Source of the DNA: Prosthecobacter sp. SYSU 5D2
GTDB lineage: Bacteria > Verrucomicrobiota > Verrucomicrobiia > Verrucomicrobiales > Verrucomicrobiaceae
DNA length: 64,000 nt
Direction: 5' to 3'
Assembly (NCBI RefSeq): GCF_039655865.1
Contig: NZ_JBBYXL010000009.1
Span: 186,001-250,000, forward strand
The notes below the pieces were generated by a model that was not told the origin of the DNA, did not search any database, and saw nothing but the letters and a program-made list of their open reading frames with translations. This document shows, in pieces, positions 50,754-59,431 of the stretch. Made by a program: the position numbers and the translations under genes. Each line of letters opens with the position of its first letter. Position 1 is the first letter of the stretch.

Positions 50754-52541
50754 TCAATGCCAGGGCACGCGGGCACTGCGACGGCGCAACCCCAGCCCCA
50801 TGAAGCCTGCCAGCAGGAGGACGGCACGCCCTGGTTCTGGAATGACCGCCGCGCCGAGCACCAGGAATCCATCCCGTTGAAACACATACATGCCTGGCAG
50901 GTCTGAGACGACCTCAAAGAGGCTGGCGACGTCCCCGGTGATGTCGCCACCGACTTCCAAAAAGGCCCAGTCGTAAAGCTCAGGGTCGGTGATGGCCGCA
51001 GCATTGCCGACATGGATGGTGATTTTCTCTGTCTCTCCGGCCACCAATGAGAGGTTGTTTTCAAGGGTAAACACCAGGTCTGAGGAGCCGCCGGAGGGAT
51101 GGGCATCAAAGGCCAGGGCGCTGCCGGCTTCCAGCGTGAGGCCTTGCAGGGTGATGGGGGCCAGTGAACCGGCCACTTCAAGGACGCCGTTGTTTTTCAC
51201 CACCACAGGGCCGCTGCCCAAAGCGCCCTCGTGATTGATGATGAGACGTGCTTCGGTACCGGTATAACCGCCAATGCTGCTGCCCCCGGTGAAGGTATTG
51301 CCAGCGACAAGGGTGGTGGTTCCGGCCAGGGCATTCAATGCCAAGCCACCGGCCAAAGCCACGTGGGCACCGGCGGCGGCCCCGGTTTTAGTCAGGTAAT
51401 AACCGCCACTGACATCCGAGTGAAAAAGTGTGAGCGCACGGCCGGCAGCGGTGCTGGTGAGGGTGGCCGCAGAGATGATGCCGGGTGCGGCAGGCACGGC
51501 ATCTGCCAGCAGTGGATCCGCACCGATGTTCACCGCGCCGCCAGCGCCCAGGGTGATGGTGCCTGCTCCGGCAGCCCCCACCTGCATGAGACCGGCGGTG
51601 GCCACGTTCAACGTGCCGGTGCTGCCACCCGTGCCGATGGACAGAGCTCCGGTGCTGCGCCATGCGCCGCCCGTCTCAATGGTGGCCGTACCGGTGCCAT
51701 AAATCGGCGCGGGGGATGCCCCCTCAGCGCCGTTATAAAAACCGATGTATGCCGTGCTGCTGTTTTCCACCACGCCGGAATCGTTGACGACCAGGCTGCC
51801 CACGCCGGAATGACCGACATAAAAGCTCGTCGCCGTCCACTTGCTGCCCGTGCCGGTGACGGTGACATTGGCAGTGCCTGCGTTGCGATTAAGATCCTGG
51901 CCGTAACCGGCGACGTAGGCGCCCGCAGTCTTCACGAGACCGCCGTTTTCCACCAGTACCGTCGCGGCCCCCTGATAGCCCATGAGCAGGGTCCCGACGG
52001 CCATCTCGCCGCCGCTTTTCACATTGAGCAGGCCGTTTGAGCCGGCATACCGGCCGACGTGGGTGGTGATGGTGGTGGTGAATTTGCCCCCGTTGCTGAC
52101 GGTCAGGCTGCCATTCCCCCGGGCAGCGATCATGGTCTGGCCGCTGGTGGTTTTATTGATCACGCTGCCAGCGCCGTCCAGCAGGACGGAGCCGGTTGAG
52201 CCTGCAGCGTCAGCGATGTAAAAGGTGCCGGTAACTGTGAGCATACCGCCGGAGGAGGCTTTGGTGACTTCCAGCGTACCACTGTTGATGCTGAAGGCAG
52301 CGGCAGACTGGGAGGTGTCCTGCACCGTGATGGTACCGCCGTTATTCAATAATACCGGTGTCGTTGTCGTGGGGAGGGATGGGTAAGGGGTCGCCCCGCT
52401 CCAGGTCCAGTTGGTGGGCTCCTGCCAGGCCCCGGTGCCGGTGTTATTCCAGGTGGCAGTCTGGCATTGAGCCACTTGTCCCAGACCTGTGGCGATAAGG
52501 AGACCCAAGAGGCATTTGAGGGAAAAGGGAATCAACTTCAT
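50754..52541 (-). CDS. PEP-CTERM autotransporter-repeat protein A
   Basis: This 595-residue exported protein has a signal peptide (KCLLGLLIATGLGQVAQC), then repeated beta-helix units of the autotransporter-associated kind (GSLTVSNGGKF, GTLNVATAGLMQVG, GTATIETGGAW). It ends in a PEP-CTERM sorting signal: VIPEPGRAVLLL, a hydrophobic stretch and RRR. An exosortase should cut and process it at the cell surface. No autotransporter barrel is present. It is a tandem paralogue of the next gene, alike over its whole length. The ATG at 52541 begins the signal peptide; its leader has a C-tract/G-tract pair (see 52553-52629). Confidence 0.85.
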   Translation of the reverse strand: MKLIPFSLKCLLGLLIATGLGQVAQCQTATWNNTGTGAWQEPTNWTWSGATPYPSLPTTTTPVLLNNGGTITVQDTSQSAAAFSINSGTLEVTKASSGGMLTVTGTFYIADAAGSTGSVLLDGAGSVINKTTSGQTMIAARGNGSLTVSNGGKFTTTITTHVGRYAGSNGLLNVKSGGEMAVGTLLMGYQGAATVLVENGGLVKTAGAYVAGYGQDLNRNAGTANVTVTGTGSKWTATSFYVGHSGVGSLVVNDSGVVENSSTAYIGFYNGAEGASPAPIYGTGTATIETGGAWRSTGALSIGTGGSTGTLNVATAGLMQVGAAGAGTITLGAGGAVNIGADPLLADAVPAAPGIISAATLTSTAAGRALTLFHSDVSGGYYLTKTGAAAGAHVALAGGLALNALAGTTTLVAGNTFTGGSSIGGYTGTEARLIINHEGALGSGPVVVKNNGVLEVAGSLAPITLQGLTLEAGSALAFDAHPSGGSSDLVFTLENNLSLVAGETEKITIHVGNAAAITDPELYDWAFLEVGGDITGDVASLFEVVSDLPGMYVFQRDGFLVLGAAVIPEPGRAVLLLAGFMGLGLRRRSARVPWH

Positions 52542-52552
52542 GAGCAATGTTT

Positions 52553-52629
52553 CCCCCCCTTTGGTATTGCAACACCATGCAGGAGCCCAACCAGCAGGCG
52601 GGACTTCGTGATAACATTGTCGGGGGGGG
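52553..52629 (-). promoter_or_regulatory. Leader of PEP-CTERM gene A with complementary C and G tracts
   Basis: On the minus strand the leader holds a run of eight C (52629-52622) and, 62 bases later, a run of seven G (52559-52553) that ends 11 bases before the start codon, where a Shine-Dalgarno would be. The runs could pair and hide the ribosome-binding site. The arrangement is repeated at 54567-54635 before the paralogue. Confidence 0.5.
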
Positions 52630-52762
52630 CAAGATTGGATAAGCACCGGCCATGCCATTTGTTTCCCTGTGAACCCCACCATATCACAGAAGTACCGACA
52701 TTCCTCTTCTCCGTGTGCAGTGGTGTGTGCGATGGCCTCTGCATCCGCCTGCGGCCTAACCA

Positions 52763-54556
52763 TCATCGGCGGCGACGAGACCCCAAACCCATCAGGCCGC
52801 CAAGCAAGAGGACGGCACGCCCTGGTTCTGGTATGACAGCCATGCCGAGAACCAGAAACCCGTCGCGCTCAAAGACATAGAAATCAGGCACGTCGGAGAT
52901 CACTTCGAAGAGGTCCGGGTCATAACCGGTGATGCCACCGGTGGTCTTGAGGAAGGCCCAGTCATACAATTCCGGGTCAGTGATAGCAGCGGCATTGTTT
53001 AGGTAAATGGTGATCTTTTCCTCAGGATTGGTGACAAGGGACAGCATGGTGCTGATCTCAAATTTTGGCGCGTCCGTTCCACCGACAGGATGGGCATCAA
53101 AAGCCAGGGCGCTGCCGCCTTGCAGGGTGAGGCTGCTGAGGGTGGTGGTGGCCACGCCCGCAGCGACCTCCAGCGTGCCATTGTTCTGGACAAGCACAGG
53201 CCCGCTGCCGAGCGCGGTGGCATGACTGAGAATGAGGCGGGCCTCAGTGCCGGTATAACCGCCGATGCTGCTGCCACCGGTCAAGGTATTTGCCCCAATG
53301 AGAGTCGTCGTGCCGGCCAGGGCATTCAATTTCATGCTGCCAGCCAAAGTAACGTGAGCCCCGGCAGCGGCACCCGTTTTAGTGAGGTGGTAGGCACCGG
53401 TCATGTCCGTGTGAAACAGCGTCACCGCACGGTCCGTGGCCCCGGTGATGGTGGCGGCATTCACTATTCCCGGCGCGGCAGGAAAGGCTTCGGGCAGAAG
53501 CGGATCCGCGCCGATGTTGAGGCTGCCTTGGTCCCCCAGGGTGATGGTGCCATTGCCGGAATTGACCAGGACACTGCCCGCGCTGGCAAGGTTCATCGTA
53601 CCTGTGCCGCCGTTGCCGCCGATGGTGATGCTGGCCGTGCTCTGCCACAGACCGCCGGTGCGAATATTCACCGTTCCCGTGCCATAGATGGGCGGTGTGG
53701 GAACAGTGCCCACTGGAGCGGAAGAGGAGACTCCGCCATTAAAATGGCCGATGGCTGCCGTGCTGGTGCTGGCCACAACGCCAGAGTTCTCAATGTTCAT
53801 GGTGCCGGTGCCGGAATGGCCCACATAGAGAACGGTCGCCTCCCACCGGCTGCCCTCTCCCGTCACATTCACTGTTCCCGTCCCGCCACGCCGGTTGGCA
53901 TCCTGGCCGAAGCCACCAATGTAGCTGCTCCCGGTCTTGACATACCCTGCGGATTCCACATTCAGCGTGCCATTGCCGCGATAACCCAAGATGAAAGTGC
54001 TGGAGGAGACGTAGCGACCGGCCGTATTGACGGTCAGGGTGCCCACGCCTGTGGCACCGCTGCTGGAGCCCAGCCCCACATGCGTGGTGCCGACGACATT
54101 GACCCGGCCCTCATTGCTGACGACCATGCTGCCCGTGCCTGCGCTGCCAATGTGCATCTGGGCATTGCCTGTCTTGTTGAGGATGCTGCCCAGGCCATCC
54201 ACCAGGACGGACCCGGTGCGCGCTGCCAGGCTGCCAATGTGAAACGTGCCCGATACTCCAAGCACACCGCCCGTGCTGCCTTTGGTGATTTCTATCCGGG
54301 CGGTGTTCATGGTCAGAACGCCTGCCGACTGGGTAGTGTCCTGCACCACCGCCGTGCCAGCGTTGATGAGCACCGTCGTTGCCGTATCCGGCAGGGAGGT
54401 CGGCGGAATGGTGCCCGTCCAGCTCCAGTTAGCCGGTTCCTCCCAGTTTCCAGGAGCCGCGTCCTGCCAGGTGGCCGTCTGGGCTGTCAACAAAGTGCTG
54501 CTGGCCAGGATCAGGCAACTGGCGGAATAAAACTGGCGGAGGAAGGGACTTTTCAT
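52763..54556 (-). CDS. PEP-CTERM autotransporter-repeat protein B
   Basis: This 597-residue paralogue of protein A, directly upstream on the same strand, has the same order of parts. A signal peptide ends LTAQ, beta-helix units follow (GTLTVNTAGRYVSS, GTGTVNVTGEGSRW, GTVNIRTGGLWQSTA), then a conserved LTKTGAAAGAH and SSIGGYTGTEARL block, and the PEP-CTERM tail VIPEPGRAVLLLGGLMGLG with four Arg. The C-terminal halves of A and B are closely alike and the N-terminal repeats more divergent, as expected for surface proteins. The exact role (matrix, adhesion) is not shown. No exosortase gene is in this window. Confidence 0.85.
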   Translation of the reverse strand: MKSPFLRQFYSASCLILASSTLLTAQTATWQDAAPGNWEEPANWSWTGTIPPTSLPDTATTVLINAGTAVVQDTTQSAGVLTMNTARIEITKGSTGGVLGVSGTFHIGSLAARTGSVLVDGLGSILNKTGNAQMHIGSAGTGSMVVSNEGRVNVVGTTHVGLGSSSGATGVGTLTVNTAGRYVSSSTFILGYRGNGTLNVESAGYVKTGSSYIGGFGQDANRRGGTGTVNVTGEGSRWEATVLYVGHSGTGTMNIENSGVVASTSTAAIGHFNGGVSSSAPVGTVPTPPIYGTGTVNIRTGGLWQSTASITIGGNGGTGTMNLASAGSVLVNSGNGTITLGDQGSLNIGADPLLPEAFPAAPGIVNAATITGATDRAVTLFHTDMTGAYHLTKTGAAAGAHVTLAGSMKLNALAGTTTLIGANTLTGGSSIGGYTGTEARLILSHATALGSGPVLVQNNGTLEVAAGVATTTLSSLTLQGGSALAFDAHPVGGTDAPKFEISTMLSLVTNPEEKITIYLNNAAAITDPELYDWAFLKTTGGITGYDPDLFEVISDVPDFYVFERDGFLVLGMAVIPEPGRAVLLLGGLMGLGSRRRR

Positions 54557-54916
54557 GCACAAGACTCCCCCCAAGGATTTGGGCGTGGACTCTCAGCGAC
54601 GGCGCAAGGCTATCCTGATGAAAGGCTTCGGGGGGATGTTTCTTGATCAAGCATCCGACATGCCATCACGCCCGCCTTCAGCGACACTCAGCACAGAAGT
54701 ATCGGGAAGAAGCCGTTCAGCACGCAGCCGCGCAATCAGGGCCAGACGTGGCAGCGCCGAGTGAAGCGGTCGCAAGGGCTGCTGATCAAAATTTGTCCTG
54801 CCGAGACAAAATCTCAAAATCCCATTTGACGATGATGCTCATGAGACTTAATCGCAGACCGCTCTATTGCGACTGATACTCACTTCCGTTTCCACCCGAG
54901 AGACGACTCTGACTCC
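54557..54916. other. Non-coding divergent region between PEP-CTERM gene B and the TonB receptor
   Basis: This 360-base gap serves both divergent genes. Its left part is the protein B leader (54567-54635). The right part, before the receptor, turns AT-rich and has TTGACG at 54826 with a weak TAATCG 17 bases later as a possible promoter, the 8-bp palindrome CTCATGAG within 54838-54845, and no convincing Fur box. I see no gene in it. Confidence 0.5.
54567..54635 (-). promoter_or_regulatory. Leader of PEP-CTERM gene B with complementary C and G tracts
   Basis: The minus strand has six C (54635-54630) and, 57 bases on, six G (54572-54567) just before the start codon at 54556. The order, spacing and the upstream GGCATG motif match the leader of gene A. 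Base pairing would mask the G-rich ribosome-binding segment. Confidence 0.5.
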
Positions 54917-57145
54917 ATGAAATTCAACACCTCATCAATCCGATCCCTCCCCAAAGGATTTGCCTGGACATCCACCCTCGGCTTCGTGGGCACCCTGGCT
55001 GCCCAGACCGCCGCCCCTGCTCCTGGACCCGCAACACCCGCAGCGAATGCCTCCACAGACGAAGCCACCGAACTGCCTGAAGTGGTCGTCTCCGCCGAAA
55101 CAGAAAAGGTTTACAAGCCCGAGCGCCTGCAGTCTCCGAAAATCACCGAGCCTCTGCGTGATGTGCCCCAGACCATCACGGTGATCCCGAAAGCGGTGAT
55201 CGAAGACCGCGGAGCTTTCAGCCTGCGTGATGTGCTGCGCAACACGCCTGGCATCTCCATGCAGGCGGGTGAAGGCGGCGGCGGCCTGCCGGGTGATAAC
55301 CTGACCATCCGCGGCTTTGGTTCCCGCAATGACATTTATCAGGATGGCGTCCGCGATCTCGGCTCCTACAACCGCGATCCCTTCAACACGGAACAGGTGG
55401 AAGTGACCAAAGGCCCGGCCTCCGCCAACAACGGACGCGGCTCCACCGGCGGCTCCATCAACATTGCCACCAAGATGGCCAACCTGGAGCAGGGCGGTGT
55501 GGTCTCGCAGTCCTTTGGCTCTGACAATCTCTACCGCAGCACGGCGGACTATAACATGCCCCTGTCTGAGCATTCCGCCCTGCGTGTGAATGCCCTTTAC
55601 CACTCCGCCGATACTCCCGGCCGTGACATCGCCAACCAGGAGCGCTACGGCATCGCCGCCTCCCTGGCCTTTGGTCTGGGCACCGACACGCGCGTGTTCC
55701 TGAACTATCAGCACCTGACGGAAAACAACATCCCGGACTATGGCATTCCCTGGGTGCCTAACAATGGCACTTTTGTCGGCAGCGGAGCCGGTCTCGGCAG
55801 GTATGCTGACGGACCGCCACCCGTCAGCTTTGACAGCTTTTACGGCCGCGAGAACACCGACTTCGAAGATGTGCAGAGCGATATCATCACGGGCATCATT
55901 GAGCACGACTTTTCAGACAATCTGAAACTGCGCAATGTGCTGCGCTACGGCCGCACCCACCGCGAATCCGTCATCACAGCTCCGCGTTTCTTTGATACGG
56001 ATGGCGGCACTCCGGGCAACCAGTACACGAGCCGCATCAACCGCCAGATGCAGGCCCGCGAGCAGACCCAGGAGATCTTCTCCAACCAGACCAACCTGAA
56101 TGCCAACTTCGAAACTGGCATCCTGAAGCACGCCCTGGTGGCCGGGATGGAGATCTCCATGGAACGGCAGGTCAATGCCAATGCTGCCCGTGGCGACGCC
56201 GGATCCCGTGGCGACGTGCTGGACCCGAACTTCAATGATGACGCCTACACTGGCCGCCCCACCTTGCCGACGCCTGCGGAATCCCACCTGGACACCATTG
56301 CGTTCTATCTCTTCGATACGATCAACATCACCCGTTTTGTGGAATTGAACGGCGGTCTGCGCTTTGATCACATTGAGGCGGATGTGCGGGGCGTGGGTGC
56401 AAACCGCGACCAGTCCCGCCGGGATGACATGCTGAGCTGGAAGGCTGGCATCGTGGTGAAGCCCGTGGAATACGGCAGCATCTACTTCGGCTATGGAACA
56501 TCCTTCAACCCGTCCATTGACACCAACACCGGTCTTGGCCTGAACGCCGCCCAGGTAAGCCTGGAGCCTGAGGAAAACCGCAACATGGAGCTCGGCACCA
56601 AGTGGGACTTCCTGGACGAGCGACTGTCCTTCAATGCCGCCATCTTCCGCTCTGAGAAGACCAATGCCCGCACCACGGATGTGGCAGGCAATACCGTCCT
56701 GGCAGGCAACCAGGTGGTGGAAGGTGTGGAATTCGGCCTGGCCGGGAACATCACCAAAAACTGGAGCGTCTTCGGCGGCTATGCCTACATGCGCAGCGAG
56801 GTGGAAGAGTCCGGCAACGCGGCTGAAATCGGTCAGTCCCTGGGGAACACCCCGGATCATTCCTTTAATATCTGGACCACCTACAACCTGCCTTACAATG
56901 TGCAGGTGGGCTTTGGTGCCCAGTATGTGGGTGACCGCCAGAATGGCAATTCCGCCACCTCCCGCACCGCCCCCGGCTACTGGACTTGCGACGCCATGCT
57001 CAACTACCAGGTCAATGACAAGTTCAACATCCGGCTGAATGTCTATAACATCGCGGACGAGCGCTACATTGACCGGGTCGGCGGCGGCCACTTTGTCCCC
57101 GGTCCGGGCCGCTCGGCCGCGATCACGGCCAGCTATAAGTTCTAA
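54917..57145 (+). CDS. TonB-dependent siderophore receptor (Fiu/FhuA-like)
   Basis: This 742-residue outer-membrane receptor has a signal region with a long Ala/Pro linker, a TonB-box-like LPEVVVSAE at about residues 52-60, and the plug domain ([72 protein letters not shown]). A 22-strand-type barrel ends in Phe (ASYKF). The pattern is that of ferric-siderophore receptors. The PiuC-like dioxygenase that follows is a common partner of Fiu/PiuA receptors, so iron-catecholate uptake is likely. A GC-rich terminator-like hairpin follows the stop codon. Confidence 0.9.
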   Translation: MKFNTSSIRSLPKGFAWTSTLGFVGTLAAQTAAPAPGPATPAANASTDEATELPEVVVSAETEKVYKPERLQSPKITEPLRDVPQTITVIPKAVIEDRGAFSLRDVLRNTPGISMQAGEGGGGLPGDNLTIRGFGSRNDIYQDGVRDLGSYNRDPFNTEQVEVTKGPASANNGRGSTGGSINIATKMANLEQGGVVSQSFGSDNLYRSTADYNMPLSEHSALRVNALYHSADTPGRDIANQERYGIAASLAFGLGTDTRVFLNYQHLTENNIPDYGIPWVPNNGTFVGSGAGLGRYADGPPPVSFDSFYGRENTDFEDVQSDIITGIIEHDFSDNLKLRNVLRYGRTHRESVITAPRFFDTDGGTPGNQYTSRINRQMQAREQTQEIFSNQTNLNANFETGILKHALVAGMEISMERQVNANAARGDAGSRGDVLDPNFNDDAYTGRPTLPTPAESHLDTIAFYLFDTINITRFVELNGGLRFDHIEADVRGVGANRDQSRRDDMLSWKAGIVVKPVEYGSIYFGYGTSFNPSIDTNTGLGLNAAQVSLEPEENRNMELGTKWDFLDERLSFNAAIFRSEKTNARTTDVAGNTVLAGNQVVEGVEFGLAGNITKNWSVFGGYAYMRSEVEESGNAAEIGQSLGNTPDHSFNIWTTYNLPYNVQVGFGAQYVGDRQNGNSATSRTAPGYWTCDAMLNYQVNDKFNIRLNVYNIADERYIDRVGGGHFVPGPGRSAAITASYKF

Positions 57146-57167
57146 GCCCTTTCTGCCGTGCAAACCT

Positions 57168-57221
57168 GCCGGGGGCGATGATGTGCCAGTGCGCGCATCG
57201 CCTCCGGCGTTTTCCCTTTTT
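57168..57221 (+). terminator. Terminator or attenuator between the receptor and piuC
   Basis: A 13-bp GC-rich stem with one G-U pair (GCCGGGGGCGATG 57168-57180 with CATCGCCTCCGGC 57196-57208) and a 15-nt loop is followed by GTTTTCCCTTTTT. It lies 22 bases after the receptor stop and just before the piuC ATG, so it should end or reduce read-through into piuC. Confidence 0.8.
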
Positions 57222-57228
57222 AAATTTC

Positions 57229-57921
57229 ATGCTCATCACCATTCCAAACGTCCTCACCCCTGAACAAGTCGCCCATGGCCGCCGGCTGCTGGATGCGGCC
57301 GACTGGGTGGATGGCAAAGTCACCGCCGGCTACCAGTCCGCCAAGGCCAAGGACAACATGCAGCTCCCGGAAAACAGCCCTGCGGCCAGGGAACTGGGGG
57401 AAATGATCCTGGGGGCCCTTTCGCAAAACCCCCTCTTCATGGCAGCGGCGCTGCCCCTGCGCATCTTTCCCCCGCTCTTCAATCGCTACGCCGGCGGGCA
57501 GTCCTTTGGCACCCATGTGGACAATGCCATCCGCCAGTTTCCCAATGCCCCCGTGCGCATCCGCACCGACCTCAGCGCCACCCTTTTCTTTGCCGCGCCG
57601 GAGGAATACGACGGCGGCGAGCTGTGCATCGAGGACACCTATGGTGTGAAAAGCGTGAAGCTGCCGCCCGGCCACATGGTCCTGTATCCGGCCACCAGCC
57701 TGCACCACGTCACCCCCGTCACGCGCGGAGCACGCATCTGCTCCTTCTTCTGGCTGCAAAGCATGATCCGCGATGACGGCCAGCGCTCCCTGCTCTTTGA
57801 CCTGGACCTGGCCATCCAGCGCCTGGGCCATGAACTGGCCGGCAATGAAACGGCAGACAAAACCACCGTCCAGCTCACCGGCGTGTATCACAATCTGCTG
57901 CGCCAGTGGGCCGAGATGTGA
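57229..57921 (+). CDS. piuC: Fe(II)/2-oxoglutarate PKHD-type dioxygenase, PiuC/YbiX family
   Basis: This 230-residue cytoplasmic dioxygenase is of the PKHD-hydroxylase family. The iron-binding triad is visible: His-x-Asp in [10 protein letters not shown] and the distal His in TSLHHVTPV, with the 2-oxoglutarate Arg in [10 protein letters not shown]. Homologues (YbiX, PiuC) sit next to siderophore receptors and are induced by iron starvation; their substrate is not settled. The ATG at 57229 gives the standard N-terminus [13 protein letters not shown]. It lies just downstream of a terminator-like hairpin and before a repeat block and the PepSY gene. Confidence 0.9.
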   Translation: MLITIPNVLTPEQVAHGRRLLDAADWVDGKVTAGYQSAKAKDNMQLPENSPAARELGEMILGALSQNPLFMAAALPLRIFPPLFNRYAGGQSFGTHVDNAIRQFPNAPVRIRTDLSATLFFAAPEEYDGGELCIEDTYGVKSVKLPPGHMVLYPATSLHHVTPVTRGARICSFFWLQSMIRDDGQRSLLFDLDLAIQRLGHELAGNETADKTTVQLTGVYHNLLRQWAEM

Positions 57922-57930
57922 AACCCGCTT

Positions 57931-58093
57931 GAATGACGAATGACGAATGACGAATGACGAATGCAGGATGACGAAAATGCCGCCATTGGCCAGACTGTCA
58001 CCGAGTCTCCTCATCTACGCTCTTATTCATTAGCCCGCGACTCCCCATCCTTCGTTTACCCCGCGCGAAATCATTCGTCATTCGTCATTTTCC
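57931..58093. repeat. (GAATGAC)n tandem repeats with inverted copy
   Basis: Four perfect GAATGAC heptamers start at 57931 and are followed by three degenerate units (GAATGCA, GGATGAC, GAAAATG). About 100 bases later, 58071-58093 carries the reverse-complement series (TCATTCG twice, then TCATTTT). The two ends could pair into a long hairpin. The block fills the gap between piuC and the PepSY gene and abuts the latter's start. Confidence 0.65.
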
Positions 58094-58098
58094 TCCCC

Positions 58099-59298
58099 AT
58101 GCATCTCACTTTTCACCGCAGCATCTTCTGGGCTCACCTGATAAGCGGCCTCCTCGCGGGTCTCGTCATCCTTTCCATGTCCGTCAGCGGGCTGATGATC
58201 GCTTATGAGGTCCAGTTGATGGACTGGATCAACCGCGACCTGCGCGTCACCCCGCCATCCGCGGAGGCAGTGCATCTGGACGTCGAAACCCTGGTGGCCA
58301 GGGTGCAGGAAGGCAAGCCCGGGCTGAGCCCGACCGGCTTCACCTGGAAGGCGGATCCCGGAGCACCGGTCACACTTTCGGTTGGGCGTGAAGGGCATTT
58401 TTATGCCAACCCCTATACCGGCGAGTTTCTGGGAGAGGGCAACCACACCTGGCACGATTTTTTTCACGATGTCACCTCCTGGCACCGGTTTCTCACCGGC
58501 ACCGGCCTGTCCAAGGAAGCGGGCAAGCTCATCACCGGCAGCGGCACGCTCATCTTTGGCATCCTTTTGGTTAGCGGAATCTACCTCTGGTGGCCCCGGC
58601 ACTGGCGCTGGGTGAATGTGCGGGCCGTGCTCCTCTTCAACCGCAAGCTCAAAGGCCGCGCCCGCGACTGGAACTGGCACAACGTCTTCGGGTTCTGGAG
58701 CGCCTTCCCCATGCTGTTCATCATCCTGACCGGGCTGATCATGTCTTTCTCCTGGGCCAATACCCTGCTCTTCCGCGCCACAGGCAACGAACCGCCGCCG
58801 CCCCGCACCCGTGGTCCTGGAGGGCCGGGCGGACCGCCCCCAGGAGGAAGCATGGCCCAAGCGGGACCTCGCAATGAAAGCGGAGCGCGGACGCCTCCGT
58901 CCGCCTCCCTGGCCGGCCTCTCCCCCCTGCTCACCGAAGCCCGTGCCCAAGTCCCCGGCTGGGCCAGCCTGAGCCTGCGCCTGCCCCCAAAACCTGGTGA
59001 CCCCTTCCCCGTCATGGTGGACCGGGGCGGTCGCGGCCAGGTGCACCTGCGCACCATGCTGCTGCTGGACACGGCCCAACAAAAAGTGCTGCCAAACCCC
59101 GACGACCTTAGCCAGCAAAACCTGGGCCGCCGCCTGCGCATGTACTCCCGCTACCTGCATACCGGAGAGCTCTTCGGTTTCCTGGGCCAGACCGTCGCCG
59201 CCCTCTGTACCTTCGCCGCCGCCCTCCTCACCTGGACCGGCTTCGCCCTGGCCTGGCGCAGGTTCTTTGGGAAAAAAGGAAAGGTTTCCGCCACCTAA
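58099..59298 (+). CDS. PepSY-associated membrane protein (putative ferric reductase-like)
   Basis: This 399-residue inner-membrane protein has four membrane segments. The first is IFWAHLISGLLAGLVILSMSVSGL. A periplasmic PepSY-like domain includes THWHDFFHDVTSWHR-type residues. Further segments are ITGSGTLIFGILLVSGIYLWWPRHW and NVFGFWSAFPMLFIILTGLIMSF, and the last segment lies near TVAALCTFAAALLTWTGF. The pattern fits PepSY-TM proteins (PiuB type) linked with siderophore receptors, often thought to reduce ferric complexes. A low-complexity P/G loop (about residues 225-265) includes a palindromic insert at 58887-58904. The ATG at 58099 starts just after the repeat block. Confidence 0.83.
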   Translation: MHLTFHRSIFWAHLISGLLAGLVILSMSVSGLMIAYEVQLMDWINRDLRVTPPSAEAVHLDVETLVARVQEGKPGLSPTGFTWKADPGAPVTLSVGREGHFYANPYTGEFLGEGNHTWHDFFHDVTSWHRFLTGTGLSKEAGKLITGSGTLIFGILLVSGIYLWWPRHWRWVNVRAVLLFNRKLKGRARDWNWHNVFGFWSAFPMLFIILTGLIMSFSWANTLLFRATGNEPPPPRTRGPGGPGGPPPGGSMAQAGPRNESGARTPPSASLAGLSPLLTEARAQVPGWASLSLRLPPKPGDPFPVMVDRGGRGQVHLRTMLLLDTAQQKVLPNPDDLSQQNLGRRLRMYSRYLHTGELFGFLGQTVAALCTFAAALLTWTGFALAWRRFFGKKGKVSAT

Positions 59299-59431
59299 AG
59301 TGAGGCGGGCACTCCTGCCAGCCCCTCAATATTTGAGGTGGACACCCTCCTTCGGCCAGGTTGGATGGCAGTATATCCATGATGATCCAAGTCCGTTTCA
59401 AACCGCTTCTCTTCGGTTTGCACCGTCACAC

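Noticed and set aside
53090-54646. 518-codon frame opposite PEP-CTERM gene B
   Set aside because: Shadow frame reflecting the repeat structure of the real gene.
57931-57972. Heptamer array as a CRISPR
   Set aside because: Units are 7 bases without spacers; a simple tandem repeat.
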